From: Cellvibrionaceae bacterium
Lineage (GTDB): Bacteria; Pseudomonadota; Gammaproteobacteria; Pseudomonadales; Cellvibrionaceae
Assembly (NCBI GenBank): GCA_021151695.1
Contig: JAGKWU010000012.1
Span: forward strand, 62,001-126,000
Direction of reading: 5' to 3'
DNA: 64,000 nucleotides
Below, piece after piece: positions 16,221-24,381 of the stretch (its first letter is position 1; every line of letters starts with the position of its first letter). Under the pieces are notes generated by a model. That model did no database searches, was not told where the DNA came from, and worked only from the letters and a program-made list of their open reading frames with translations. Made by a program: the position numbers and the translations under genes.

Positions 16221-17259
16221 CAATTTTTCGGTTATCGTTAAAACCAATTTTGTTGGCGATAATATAAATTGGCCGATTTTTTACTTCATTGAAAATTCGA
16301 CTAATGTACTCACCCAGCACACCAATAGATAATAATTGAATCCCACCAAGGAAAGAGATGCTTACGGTAATGGTTGCCCACCCTGGTAAATCAGTCCCAA
16401 AAAATAATGTCGATACCAGAATGTATAGGCCGTAAAGAATAGCCGATATCGATATGAGTGCGCCTATGCCGCCCCATACCCGTAAAGGAACGTCTGAAAA
16501 AGATACAATGCCTGTAAGTGCCAATTGGCTTAACTTTTTAAAGCTGAATGAGCTCTTTCCGGCATTGCGCGCTTTGACATTGTAGGTGCATCCAACACTC
16601 TTGAACCCTACCCAGGTGTAAAGGCCCTTCATGAAGCGGGTTCGTTCCGGTAGCTGATTCAATGCGTTCACCACTCGTCGATCCATAAGGCGAAAATCAC
16701 CTGCGTCAGGTACGATTGGTATCGAGGAGGCCCTTTGCATAAGGGAATAAAACCAGTGGCTCATTTTGCGTTTCCACATAGGCTCTGATTCTCGCCCACT
16801 GCGAACGCCATAAACCATGTCATAGCCTTTGCGCCATTCTTGCAGGAATTTTGGAAGCACATCTGCGCTATGCTGCCCATCGCCATCCATTAATATAACA
16901 ATATCGCCAGTCGCATTTTTTAGCCCGGCTGTCATGGCGGCTTCTTTACCAAAGTTGCGTGAGAGCTGTATAGCTTTAACAGGATATTGCCGGGAAAGTT
17001 CTGCCGCTATTTCATAAGTATTATCCTGGCTGCCATCGTCAACAAAAATGATTTCCATTGTGTTCGTCATTTGCTGAAGTGATCGGAGAAGCTGCGTGAC
17101 CAGGGCACGGATGTTTTCTGACTCATTAAATACGGGAATTACGCAAGATACACTGACCAAGGCGGACTTGCGATCAATGGTAGCTGTGTCCGCCTCACTG
17201 CCGTGTGACAGTTGCTCCTGCTGCAGCATTTGCTCGTTAATTAGGGACATTTTCATCAT
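16213..17259 (-). CDS. GT2 polyprenyl-phosphate glycosyltransferase (GtrB/ArnC-like)
   Basis: This 348-aa protein has an N-terminal GT-A domain: CVIPVFNESENI, IFVDDGSQDNT (nucleotide-binding DDGS), and MDGDGQHS (DxD-type metal site) followed by PDAGDFRLMDRRVV. Two C-terminal transmembrane helices (about 265-335) complete a GtrB/DPM1-like enzyme that loads a sugar onto undecaprenyl phosphate at the cytoplasmic face. Of several nearby Met codons I choose ATG 17259, which forms an ATGA overlap with the stop of the upstream gene. Context suggests a HexNAc donor; this is inference. Confidence 0.88.
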   Translation of the reverse strand: MMKMSLINEQMLQQEQLSHGSEADTATIDRKSALVSVSCVIPVFNESENIRALVTQLLRSLQQMTNTMEIIFVDDGSQDNTYEIAAELSRQYPVKAIQLSRNFGKEAAMTAGLKNATGDIVILMDGDGQHSADVLPKFLQEWRKGYDMVYGVRSGRESEPMWKRKMSHWFYSLMQRASSIPIVPDAGDFRLMDRRVVNALNQLPERTRFMKGLYTWVGFKSVGCTYNVKARNAGKSSFSFKKLSQLALTGIVSFSDVPLRVWGGIGALISISAILYGLYILVSTLFFGTDLPGWATITVSISFLGGIQLLSIGVLGEYISRIFNEVKNRPIYIIANKIGFNDNRKIDV

Positions 17260-18782
17260 GGTTGCCCGCAATCAGGTTGGTTATTACACTCCTGATAAAG
17301 CTTTATGTTGCTGTAAGTTCCAATCTCCTTGAAATTTTCCAAAAGTATTTTTGATTGTCCGCCGCTTAAATATTTTTTATCTATAGCGATGTAATCAATG
17401 ATGTGATCATTTTTAAGTGCGGCAATGTCTGCCTCAGGCTTGAGGATCTTCACTCGGCCACCTGAATAAAAGTCACTGGAATATCTTCTGTCCGCAAAAT
17501 ACCAAAGCTGGCTATGTTGGCCGGTACTTGTCTGTAAATAAGCCCTTACCAAATCCTTTTCGCTGTGCTTGGGTAGATTGTTAGGTTGGATAAAATAAGC
17601 TAGGGCGCATACCAGTAATGCTAGCGGAGTGAGTAGGCATGTTATGAAAAATCCTTTGGTGCGCAAACTTTCCGGTTTAAGAAAAGTAAAAAATTCAGCG
17701 AGTAAAATGGCGCCGGCTGGCATGGCGGGAAGCGCGTAGGGAGGAATGATATTGTGAGCAAAGGTGAAAAAAACAACGGGCATCAATGTCCAGAGTAATA
17801 GATAACTCAACCATTGATCTTGCGGATAACGCCAGGTTAATTTCTGCTTTTGTTTAACGGCAAGTAAAATGAGCAGGCCAAACCAAGGTAAAAATCCAAT
17901 GGTCAAATATAACCAGATTGTTCCGAGCAATTCAGAGTGTGCATGGCCATAGAGATCACCTTGCCATCCGCTGATCAAAAAGCGGCTGAAATGTTCACCC
18001 ACAATAAAATAATGGAAAAATCCGGGTGTGCGCGTTTCTGCCAGCCAATACCAGGGGGCTGCAATTGCAAGAGCTAGCATGGTTCCGGTTATCCAGGGCA
18101 GACGCTGCCACACGCTTAAGAGATGGCGATGTAATAATGTCCAGGCACCGGTAGGCAAGGCGACTAATACTAAAATCAACGGACCTTTGGCGAGCAATCC
18201 AAGGCCCAGGCTGACAAAAAACAAATAACCCCAATATCCTTTGCGCTCATGACAAACGGCTTTCCAAAAACTTACCATCGCTAATGTTGAACAAAAAATT
18301 AAGGCCAGATCTGTCATTACCAAACCGGCAGATCCAAAAAATAGCAAACTTGTGCTGAGAATAGCGATGGCTGCCAGGGCTAAATCACTCGATCGGCTTT
18401 TTACCCAATAATAAATAAAGCACAGCAGGGCAATACTAAATAACAAGGAAGGTAGGCGCGCGGAAAATTCATTAACACCAAAGACTTTCATACTTGCAGC
18501 GGCGGACCAGGTAGAAAGTGGCGGTTTCGCCCAAAAAGGCAAACCAAAATCATGGCCGGGTAAATTTACACACGCGGTTGTCTCGCACACAGCGCGTATA
18601 ACATTGTAGTCATGTAAAGGGGTCACCCAATTGTCGGTCTCTGCCATTTTCCGCGCGATTTCACTGTAGCGCGCTTCTGTGGTATCGGTTAAAGGCAGTA
18701 ACCACATGCCGATGACACGTAACAGAAGTGTTGTCAGCAATAAAATCCAGATATGCTTTTTATAGTGAATGCTATGATTCAT
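17256..18782 (-). CDS. ArnT/PMT-family lipid-linked sugar transferase
   Basis: This 508-aa inner-membrane protein has about 11-12 predicted helices and the ArnT-like first periplasmic loop, LPLTDTTEARYSEIARKMAE followed by NWVTPLHDY, containing the acidic catalytic-type residues, with WAKPPLSTW later. ArnT and PMT enzymes move a sugar from undecaprenyl phosphate onto lipid A or a protein on the periplasmic side. It is first in a four-gene overlapping operon with a GT2, GtrA and YdjC-type deacetylase, the set expected for adding a free-amine hexosamine. ATG 18782; no obvious strong promoter was identified. Confidence 0.85.
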   Translation of the reverse strand: MNHSIHYKKHIWILLLTTLLLRVIGMWLLPLTDTTEARYSEIARKMAETDNWVTPLHDYNVIRAVCETTACVNLPGHDFGLPFWAKPPLSTWSAAASMKVFGVNEFSARLPSLLFSIALLCFIYYWVKSRSSDLALAAIAILSTSLLFFGSAGLVMTDLALIFCSTLAMVSFWKAVCHERKGYWGYLFFVSLGLGLLAKGPLILVLVALPTGAWTLLHRHLLSVWQRLPWITGTMLALAIAAPWYWLAETRTPGFFHYFIVGEHFSRFLISGWQGDLYGHAHSELLGTIWLYLTIGFLPWFGLLILLAVKQKQKLTWRYPQDQWLSYLLLWTLMPVVFFTFAHNIIPPYALPAMPAGAILLAEFFTFLKPESLRTKGFFITCLLTPLALLVCALAYFIQPNNLPKHSEKDLVRAYLQTSTGQHSQLWYFADRRYSSDFYSGGRVKILKPEADIAALKNDHIIDYIAIDKKYLSGGQSKILLENFKEIGTYSNIKLYQECNNQPDCGQP

Positions 18783-18937
18783 AGTGCCTCAGTTAACTTT
18801 AAAGAGTTCCAATGCATCACCATCACTTGTATTTTTAACAACGCAAGTGTTCTGGATATATTGATCTCATTAGAGTTTACCGAGCTTTTAGTTAACGAAT
18901 TGTTAACAGTAGATAGTATTGGAATTTATCGAGTTAA

Positions 18938-19405
18938 CTATCTGCAGGCCGACAATTTCGCCGATTTTTCCATAAACACACTCAGTGGGTGTTCAGGATA
19001 ATCGCCAAATGGCCCGCATCTTTCGTAGCCTTGCCTGGCATAAAACCCTAAGGCTTCTGGTTGATAGGGGCCTGTTTCGAGCATAAATTTCCTGCAGCCT
19101 TTAATGTCGGCTTCTGATTCCAGGAGATCGATAATTCTTCTGGCGGCTCCCAGTCCCCTTGCTTCGGGCCGAACATACATTCGCTTGATTTCGCCGTATC
19201 CATGGTTAATCACAAGTGCGCCGCACCCGACGGCCATGCCGTCAGTTTTGCGGGCAACAGCAAAAAGCACGTTGGGCTGACAGAGGGAGGTTAGATCAAG
19301 CGCATAGCGCGCCTCGGCGGGATACAGGGTGTCCTGATAGGCGTCGAGATCGGCGATAAGCGCAATGATCTCCGGTTGGTTTGGGGATTCGAGAGTAATG
19401 TTCAT
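18938..19405 (-). CDS. GNAT-family N-acetyltransferase
   Basis: This 155-aa protein has the GNAT fold: GCGALVINHGYGEIKRMYVRP (beta 4), then the acetyl-CoA loop RPEARGLGAARRIID (R-x-x-G-x-G/A motif A, about 83-97), and FMLETG followed by QPEALGFYARQGYERCGPF (motif B). The last strand ends LSVFMEKS. Substrate unknown. It stands alone at the start of the accessory stretch. ATG 19405 has an ACGGAAA site. Confidence 0.9.
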   Translation of the reverse strand: MNITLESPNQPEIIALIADLDAYQDTLYPAEARYALDLTSLCQPNVLFAVARKTDGMAVGCGALVINHGYGEIKRMYVRPEARGLGAARRIIDLLESEADIKGCRKFMLETGPYQPEALGFYARQGYERCGPFGDYPEHPLSVFMEKSAKLSACR

Positions 19406-19443
19406 AGGTTTCCGTGGCTCGCGCCGAGTTTTATTTGTGTTTG

Positions 19444-20001
19444 TTAGTTGTTGCTAATTTTATAGACCGCAATAATTCTAAATGGCCCAGGTTCAACGTT
19501 GTCAAACTTTCCTGATTCCAGGTTATGTTTCGCTGCTTCAAATGAGGAAAACAAGCAATATTCATTGACCGCGATATTTTCTGCAAGAGAGTTACAAGAT
19601 AGCGGTGAACATTCCGGTGATGTATGCATCGAGAAGCTGGTAACGTCAAAGCCTTGAAGCTCCCTTGACATCGGCTGCGTTATGGCTGTGGTAAATGAGG
19701 GTTCAGGCTCATAGCTAAGCCACTCTTTTGAGTCCTCGTCATACTCGAATTCATAGCCTTCATAATAAAATAGTGTGCAGTTGGATATGTCTATACTTTG
19801 TTGCTTTGCAATTTCCTGGATTATTTCAGGTGAGTCGAAAAGCCAATAGCCGTTGTGCTTCCAACAATGAATGTAATCTGCAAAGTCTCTTGATATGCAG
19901 CCGCTTAAGGAATAGATGTCTTCCACGGAGCTATCTTTGATCCACTCGGGCTTTTTACTAATATTTTTGTACATGTAACCTAAAGGGATCATCGTATTCA
20001 T
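19444..20001 (-). CDS. hypothetical protein, acidic, unknown
   Basis: This protein of about 185 aa has no family I recognise. It is acidic and rich in Tyr and Trp (KHNGYWLFDSPEIIQEIA, then LFYYEGYEFEYDEDSKEW), has no signal peptide, and has the look of small accessory cytoplasmic proteins such as polymorphic-toxin immunity proteins. I chose ATG 20001, which lies 13 bp after the fatty-acid hydroxylase stop; a longer frame to 20118 would overlap that gene by 104 bp. Confidence 0.6.
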   Translation of the reverse strand: MNTMIPLGYMYKNISKKPEWIKDSSVEDIYSLSGCISRDFADYIHCWKHNGYWLFDSPEIIQEIAKQQSIDISNCTLFYYEGYEFEYDEDSKEWLSYEPEPSFTTAITQPMSRELQGFDVTSFSMHTSPECSPLSCNSLAENIAVNEYCLFSSFEAAKHNLESGKFDNVEPGPFRIIAVYKISNN

Positions 20002-20014
20002 GCCATTCTTCGTT

Positions 20015-20728
20015 TTAATTTGTTTTAAACACATAATCCCAAAATTTATGTACAAAGCTGAAATTCGCGTTACCCAATAAGTGATGGCTTGAGTGATAAC
20101 TGGAATAGCTGAAGACATTACGCAGTATTGGGTTGTTGGATGAGTATTGGTAATTCGAATGTAGCAAAATGGTGAACATCATTCCCGATATATGAAGGAT
20201 GAGTGCAACACCCAGGCTTAAGGGTAATATGCACATAAAAATAGGTGCGCTTACACCTATGATGACGGCTTCAACGGGGTGTACGCTATAGGCTGACCAA
20301 GGTGTTACTCTTACGGATGAGTGATGTACTGAATGGAATTTTACCAGGTATTTTGTGTGCAGCAGGCGATGCACAAAGTAGGAGTAGGTTTCGTAGAAGA
20401 TCACAAAGCTTGCGATTTGGAGGAGCAGAGATGTAAATGATTCAGGCCAAATACTCGGAAATAAAAAACGGGTAAAAATACTGCAAAAGCCAAGCACTAT
20501 GCAGGCGATAATTCCATTTTGTATTTCTCTCTTTTGCTGGCCTGGTTTCAGCTCTTTCGCATTTATGTATGAGCCAATTCCCTTTTCCTCCACGGCGATT
20601 TTTATTAATGCGCTTAACATTGTGGCAGTAAACGTATAAATAATTATGTTGCTCACTATCGATATGAGAATAGCGACGGCTGCAGGTGCATTTATCCAGT
20701 ATTCAAATAGTTGGTTAATCAGGTCCAT
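20015..20728 (-). CDS. sterol desaturase / fatty acid hydroxylase family protein
   Basis: This 237-aa membrane protein has about four transmembrane helices and the histidine clusters of di-iron membrane hydroxylases: HRLLH (about 121-125), HSVHH (about 134-138) and HSSHH (about 217-221), with a further isolated His in ILLHSNYQY. These coordinate two irons that insert oxygen into lipid chains. The length is near the minimum of the family. ATG 20728. It precedes the acidic hypothetical gene by 13 bp, suggesting co-transcription. Confidence 0.88.
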   Translation of the reverse strand: MDLINQLFEYWINAPAAVAILISIVSNIIIYTFTATMLSALIKIAVEEKGIGSYINAKELKPGQQKREIQNGIIACIVLGFCSIFTRFLFPSIWPESFTSLLLQIASFVIFYETYSYFVHRLLHTKYLVKFHSVHHSSVRVTPWSAYSVHPVEAVIIGVSAPIFMCILPLSLGVALILHISGMMFTILLHSNYQYSSNNPILRNVFSYSSYHSSHHLLGNANFSFVHKFWDYVFKTN

Positions 20729-20755
20729 TTTTAACCGCTCGTAACGAGGTTATTA

Positions 20756-21208
20756 TTAGGGCTGTTTTCCGAAAGCGTCAGCGGCAACCCAAAAGCCGCC
20801 ATTTTCTTCCTCAATTGTTGTGGCCACTATATCTTCGTATTCTTCTAGGGGGATTGCATCTTCGCCGAATTTATCAAAAAAGTCTTCAAGTATATTTTCT
20901 CGAATTGATCTATCTCGAGGATAGGGCGTCCCGAAAAATAACATTGCACCTTCAATGGCTTTTGCTGTCGTTGGCATTCCCAACATTAAAAAAGCGTGGG
21001 CGGCTTCTGGTGCAAGTACACCTGTGCTATTTGAGAAAAATTGGCCTAGGCCTCCGTTTAATATTTCTGACTGCGTCCAATGGGACGACAATAATATTTG
21101 CTGCTTTTCTGTTAATCTCGAAAATTGTTCAATGAAAATTTCCTCTCCATCGTAGATGCTGACATTTTCCCAAATGGGTTCTATATACTTCCAGTAGGAC
21201 TCGTCCAT
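20756..21208 (-). CDS. DUF4375 (DMP19-like) protein
   Basis: This 150-aa cytoplasmic protein shows the DUF4375 signature: LLSSHWTQSEILNGGLGQFF (about 40-59), NSTGVLAPEAAHAF and ALPL/EEYEDIV-type helices towards the end. The family is found among small accessory and immunity-like proteins; no biochemical role is known. AGGAAC lies upstream of ATG 21208. It lies 27 bp upstream of the hydroxylase gene on the same strand. Confidence 0.78.
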   Translation of the reverse strand: MDESYWKYIEPIWENVSIYDGEEIFIEQFSRLTEKQQILLSSHWTQSEILNGGLGQFFSNSTGVLAPEAAHAFLMLGMPTTAKAIEGAMLFFGTPYPRDRSIRENILEDFFDKFGEDAIPLEEYEDIVATTIEEENGGFWVAADAFGKQP

Positions 21209-21359
21209 ATTGATTGTTCCTATTAATGATCATACGTTTCAATAAACCAATTATTTACTGCGGTCTTTCACGAAGACAAGGTATATTCAATCGAATTTCT
21301 CCTGCGGAGTTAATTTCGTTGGTTTGCTAATCTTGCAATTCATTCTCTTGGCTTCGAAT

Positions 21360-21600
21360 TGACAGCCCAAAGCTGTTCCACTAACCTGCCCGCGCAGCGG
21401 TAAATCCCGTTGCCGGGACTCTCACCCCCGTTATCGAATCGGCACAAGCGCTTTGCGCATGTGCCCCGTACAGCTACACCTGTTGTTCTGGCGGCTGGTC
21501 GGGGCCACCTTCGGGTGGGCCGGTTTGATTCGATGCCGGTGGTGAGAACCCTGTCCAGTCCGCCTCCATAAATCTCACCTTTGGTGGCGGTTCAAACAAT
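21360..21600 (+). ncRNA. strongly folded leader / candidate structured RNA
   Basis: This 240-nt non-coding stretch ahead of a small gene holds several stems: ACAGC/GCTGT near 21362, TCCCG/CGGGA near 21404, GGCACAaGCGC-ttt-GCGCaTGTGCC (21440-21464), and a UUCG-capped hairpin GGCCACC-TTCG-GGTGGGCC (21503-21521). A long-range pairing GGCGGCTGG (21490-21498) with CCAGTCCGCC (21555-21564, one bulge) closes a multibranch structure. It is on the same strand as the 105-aa gene and is probably its leader, or an independent small RNA. No known riboswitch was recognised. Confidence 0.5.
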
Positions 21601-21619
21601 CGATCACTGAGATTTTATT

Positions 21620-21937
21620 ATGGACAATATCACTCCGCTGGTGCCCGGCACCAACTCTCCCTGCGTTGTTACTCTAAACCCCTTTCAAAACGCCTATTAC
21701 CAGCACAGCTCGTTGGAAATCCATTCGCCCGACGGCGAACGATTGGAAACATTTGGCCAGGATATCCAGAAAGAAACCCTTCACCACAATAATCTGCAGC
21801 TGCGTAATCAAATTTGCTTGATTGAATCGCTATTAAGCCATATTGATCGCGATGTTGAGTTGCCCAGGCAAGCGGTGTGTGGTTTGGCCGATTTGTTGTT
21901 TCGGGTGGAGGAGTTTTGTGAGAGGAGTATGAAGTAG
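21620..21937 (+). CDS. small protein downstream of structured leader
   Basis: This 105-aa protein has no signal peptide. The N-terminal third is polar and Pro/Asn-rich; the C-terminal two thirds are predicted helical (LHHNNLQLRNQICLIESLL, then ELPRQAVCGLADLLFRVEEF). I do not recognise a family with confidence; the layout of a folded leader plus a helical protein of about 100 aa recalls small DUF3077/DUF6124-type proteins of Pseudomonas, but this is only a resemblance. ATG 21620 follows an AT-rich spacer. Confidence 0.6.
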   Translation: MDNITPLVPGTNSPCVVTLNPFQNAYYQHSSLEIHSPDGERLETFGQDIQKETLHHNNLQLRNQICLIESLLSHIDRDVELPRQAVCGLADLLFRVEEFCERSMK

Positions 21938-21991
21938 GTTTGTGGGTAGGGTGTTGATCAGGATTCGCTGGCAGGATCGTTTTATGCCGAA

Positions 21992-22038
21992 TGTAGGTTG
22001 GCGGTAAGGCTTGCGTATGCAAGCTGCACCCCAACATG
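21992..22038 (-). repeat. TGTTGGGGTG...CCAACCTACA repeat, copy 1
   Basis: Imperfect palindrome with ends ATGTTGGGGTGC and CCAACCTACA (read on the minus strand), the central region differing between copies. Same family as 22081-22117 and 23071-23104. Confidence 0.75.
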
Positions 22039-22080
22039 ATCAGGTTTTGTTAAAGTTAATAATGAGCCTGTGAGTTAGAT

Positions 22081-22117
22081 ATGTTGGGGTGCGGCTCACT
22101 CCTTACCCCAACCTACG
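22081..22117 (+). repeat. TGTTGGGGTG...CCAACCTACG repeat, copy 2
   Basis: ATGTTGGGGTGCGGC and TTACCCCAACCTACG flank a short centre; preceded by TTAGAT as at copy 3. With copy 1 in the opposite direction it forms a larger inverted pair. Confidence 0.8.
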
Positions 22118-22119
22118 GG

Positions 22120-22524
22120 CTACCAAATGTGCGAACGGGAAAGATAACGCTTTATTGCGAGAACCGCCAAAAAGCCACTTGCAACAGCAGTAATAAATAG
22201 TTGCCAGGTTTCTGTCGAGACCATAATCCCGGCAACTATTGTGCCTAAGGCAAGGGTTGTCCAAGCCGTTATCATTTTATGAGAGGGAGCAATTGCAGTA
22301 GCTACAATACATACAGCTATGGCTGATAGCCCCACGCTTATATGTGTTTCTGCAGTAAGAATTAACTTAATTGTATCGTTGTAACAAAAGCCAGAAATCA
22401 CATCTTTGGCTGGGCAAAAATGCTTGTCGATAAAGAAATAACAATAGAGTGAAGCGATAAATATCACATACCAAATGCCTATTGTGGCGGGGATAAGTAG
22501 TAGCCAACGAAGTAGATTGCTCAT
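22120..22524 (-). CDS. small integral membrane protein, unknown
   Basis: This 134-aa protein has four predicted transmembrane helices (about 7-30, 55-75, 84-102, 105-125) joined by short loops, with Cys pairs in the first periplasmic loop (HFCPAKDVISGFCYND). No family recognised. AAGGA precedes ATG 22524. It lies 68 bp after the SMI1/KNR4 gene in the same direction. Confidence 0.6.
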   Translation of the reverse strand: MSNLLRWLLLIPATIGIWYVIFIASLYCYFFIDKHFCPAKDVISGFCYNDTIKLILTAETHISVGLSAIAVCIVATAIAPSHKMITAWTTLALGTIVAGIMVSTETWQLFITAVASGFLAVLAIKRYLSRSHIW

Positions 22525-22592
22525 GGTTCCTTTGCTGTTAGAGATATATCAATGTAGATTGTGTAGACCACGTAGGCGCCCATGCCATTAAC

Positions 22593-22988
22593 TTACGAGT
22601 TCGTTGATATTTCTTCGAAATTTTCAAATAACTCAAAAATCTCTTTTGTTTCATGTGACCAATAATAAATGGCAGGATTACACACACCAGCGTGAGAAAG
22701 AAATACCAATTGATCGCCACACCCATTTGAAGCAATAGCGATGGCGTTTTCGGGGAATCCCTGCCATTGCCTTGAGGATAGGGTATTGGAAACTATGTCG
22801 TTCATGGAGCGCGATATTCTTTTCGGATCAGAATTATCTCTTATCTTGTACAGCTCCCAATCGTCATCATCAGTTGAAAACTCGCCACCATTGTTGTGGC
22901 TCATGACTTCTTTGTAAGCGGTGGGTAGCTTCACGGATAATTTTGCTTCGCTTTCATCTATGTATTTTTGATCGATGGGGAAGGGCAA
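22593..22988 (-). CDS. SMI1/KNR4 family protein
   Basis: This 131-aa protein matches SMI1/KNR4 (SUKH) in IDESEAKLSVKLPTAYKEVM, HNNGGEF, and FPENAIAIASNGCGDQLVFL followed by YYWSHETKEI. SUKH proteins are common immunity proteins against nuclease-type polymorphic toxins, and also occur as orphans. The frame begins at TTG 22988, which has an AGGTG site at proper spacing, so a TTG start is probable. No toxin gene is visible nearby, so it may be an orphan immunity gene. Confidence 0.85.
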   Translation of the reverse strand: MPFPIDQKYIDESEAKLSVKLPTAYKEVMSHNNGGEFSTDDDDWELYKIRDNSDPKRISRSMNDIVSNTLSSRQWQGFPENAIAIASNGCGDQLVFLSHAGVCNPAIYYWSHETKEIFELFENFEEISTNS

Positions 22989-23070
22989 TTTTCACCTCAA
23001 GGAATTTATTTTGTGCACGAGATTGAGCTGCAAGAGGTGAGCCAACCATAGAGCGCATTATGAGTCAGAT

Positions 23071-23104
23071 ATGTTGGGATGCGCTGCGCTTACCCCAACC
23101 TACG
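23071..23104 (+). repeat. TGTTGGGRTG...CCAACCTACG repeat, copy 3
   Basis: ATGTTGGGATGCGCTGCGC followed by TTACCCCAACCTACG; preceded by GTCAGAT. Third member of the dispersed family. Confidence 0.8.
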
Positions 23105-23126
23105 CGATTGTGAACTCATTAAAGTA

Positions 23127-24200
23127 TCAGTTAGAGCGCTCTTCTGATTTTTTTAATGAGTTTTTTATAGGTTTTATTGCTTGTTTGAGTGGCTTGTATG
23201 CCGACTTATCTCGCTCTAGCTCAACGGTCGTTTGTCCTTTTTGTAAAATGAAATTTCGTTCAGTTTTTGAGAGCATTTCTATAGATGAATTTAATGACTT
23301 TTTGTTTTCAGAGACTAGAGAAAACTCTAAAGCGATAATTTTAGATTGAATATTTGTTAACTCATTTTGAAAGTACTTAATGTCTGATAATCCTTCTTTG
23401 TACAAACGAAGAAAAAAATATGCAAATACCTCTACAAATATTACCAATAAAATTCTAGGTGCTATCGGAATAAACAGGTTTTTTAGAAATCTTGAATTTG
23501 ACTCGTCGCCTTCCGATGCTAACGATTTTAGTAGCTGTGAAGCATCTACAATTGCTACTGTAGACCATAGAAGATATAATCCTCCTATAGTAATGGACAT
23601 TCCTATCAGAAGATTAATATTGGACCGTAACCGAAGATCAGTGATCTCGCGACGAAGTCTATCGACCACCTGTGAAGAGGAGGCCGATAACCGCTCTATA
23701 TTGATGTTTCTTTTAAGGTCTTCTTTAAATTGCTTGGCTTGATCGTTGAACATTGTTTGTATTGATTCTTCACCAGCATATTCGGTGACATATTTAAGCG
23801 CTACTTGTCTTTCGTCGGGTGTAAGCTCAATCGTAGGCCTATAAGTTTCGATGGTGACTTTTGCGTTTTGTAACTGTTCCTCAAGAGCTAAAATTTTTGC
23901 ATAAGAACTGTTAATTTTTTCCTCTAATTCTATAGTATCGCTCGTCCCTGAGTTGTTCGTATCTTGCCCCCCAGATTGTAAATAGTTTAATGAAAATAGC
24001 ACGGCGGAGATGAGTAACGATACGAAGCCAGCTAATGCCGCATCGATAGAATAGTTATATCTTAAATATTCACCAAAATTTGCAGAAAATAGCATTAATA
24101 ATCCGGAGCCACCTGCTAACGTTGCCGTCAGATATGACAATTTCTTGGTCGATATTCGCTGTATGGCCGTTTGATGGTGTGCATGGAAGGAAGATTCCAT
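23127..24200 (-). CDS. unknown four-helix membrane protein with coiled coils
   Basis: This 357-aa protein of no recognised family has two N-terminal transmembrane helices (about 25-45 and 50-70), a long charged coiled-coil region (about 85-185, LEEKINSSYAKILALEEQL), a second pair of helices (about 195-215 and 250-270), and another coiled coil to a basic C terminus. Base composition is clearly more AT-rich than the surrounding housekeeping genes, which suggests acquisition. Its isolated position and architecture, two membrane hairpins with cytoplasmic coiled coils, would fit a scaffold, sensor or abortive-infection-type effector; no evidence favours one. Confidence 0.65.
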   Translation of the reverse strand: MESSFHAHHQTAIQRISTKKLSYLTATLAGGSGLLMLFSANFGEYLRYNYSIDAALAGFVSLLISAVLFSLNYLQSGGQDTNNSGTSDTIELEEKINSSYAKILALEEQLQNAKVTIETYRPTIELTPDERQVALKYVTEYAGEESIQTMFNDQAKQFKEDLKRNINIERLSASSSQVVDRLRREITDLRLRSNINLLIGMSITIGGLYLLWSTVAIVDASQLLKSLASEGDESNSRFLKNLFIPIAPRILLVIFVEVFAYFFLRLYKEGLSDIKYFQNELTNIQSKIIALEFSLVSENKKSLNSSIEMLSKTERNFILQKGQTTVELERDKSAYKPLKQAIKPIKNSLKKSEERSN

Positions 24201-24296
24201 TCGAGTAACTCCATAAATGTATTACTGAAAGTTTTAATATATATCCAAGTGGTTTAAATGCCAATAATCCGACGGATGCTTACTAGCTAAAAATGA

Positions 24297-24337
24297 AAAG
24301 GGGCCGATAAGCATTACTGCTTATCGGCCCCTTTTCT
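24297..24337. terminator. strong terminator after the lipoprotein GH5 gene
   Basis: Perfect 18-bp stem AAAAGGGGCCGATAAGCA / TGCTTATCGGCCCCTTTT with a 4-5 nt loop; the minus-strand copy ends in a U-run just past the GH5 stop. Confidence 0.92.
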
Positions 24338-24381
24338 TTCCCGCCCGTGAGGGCGAGAGTTTTACTTTTATATAACGCTAA

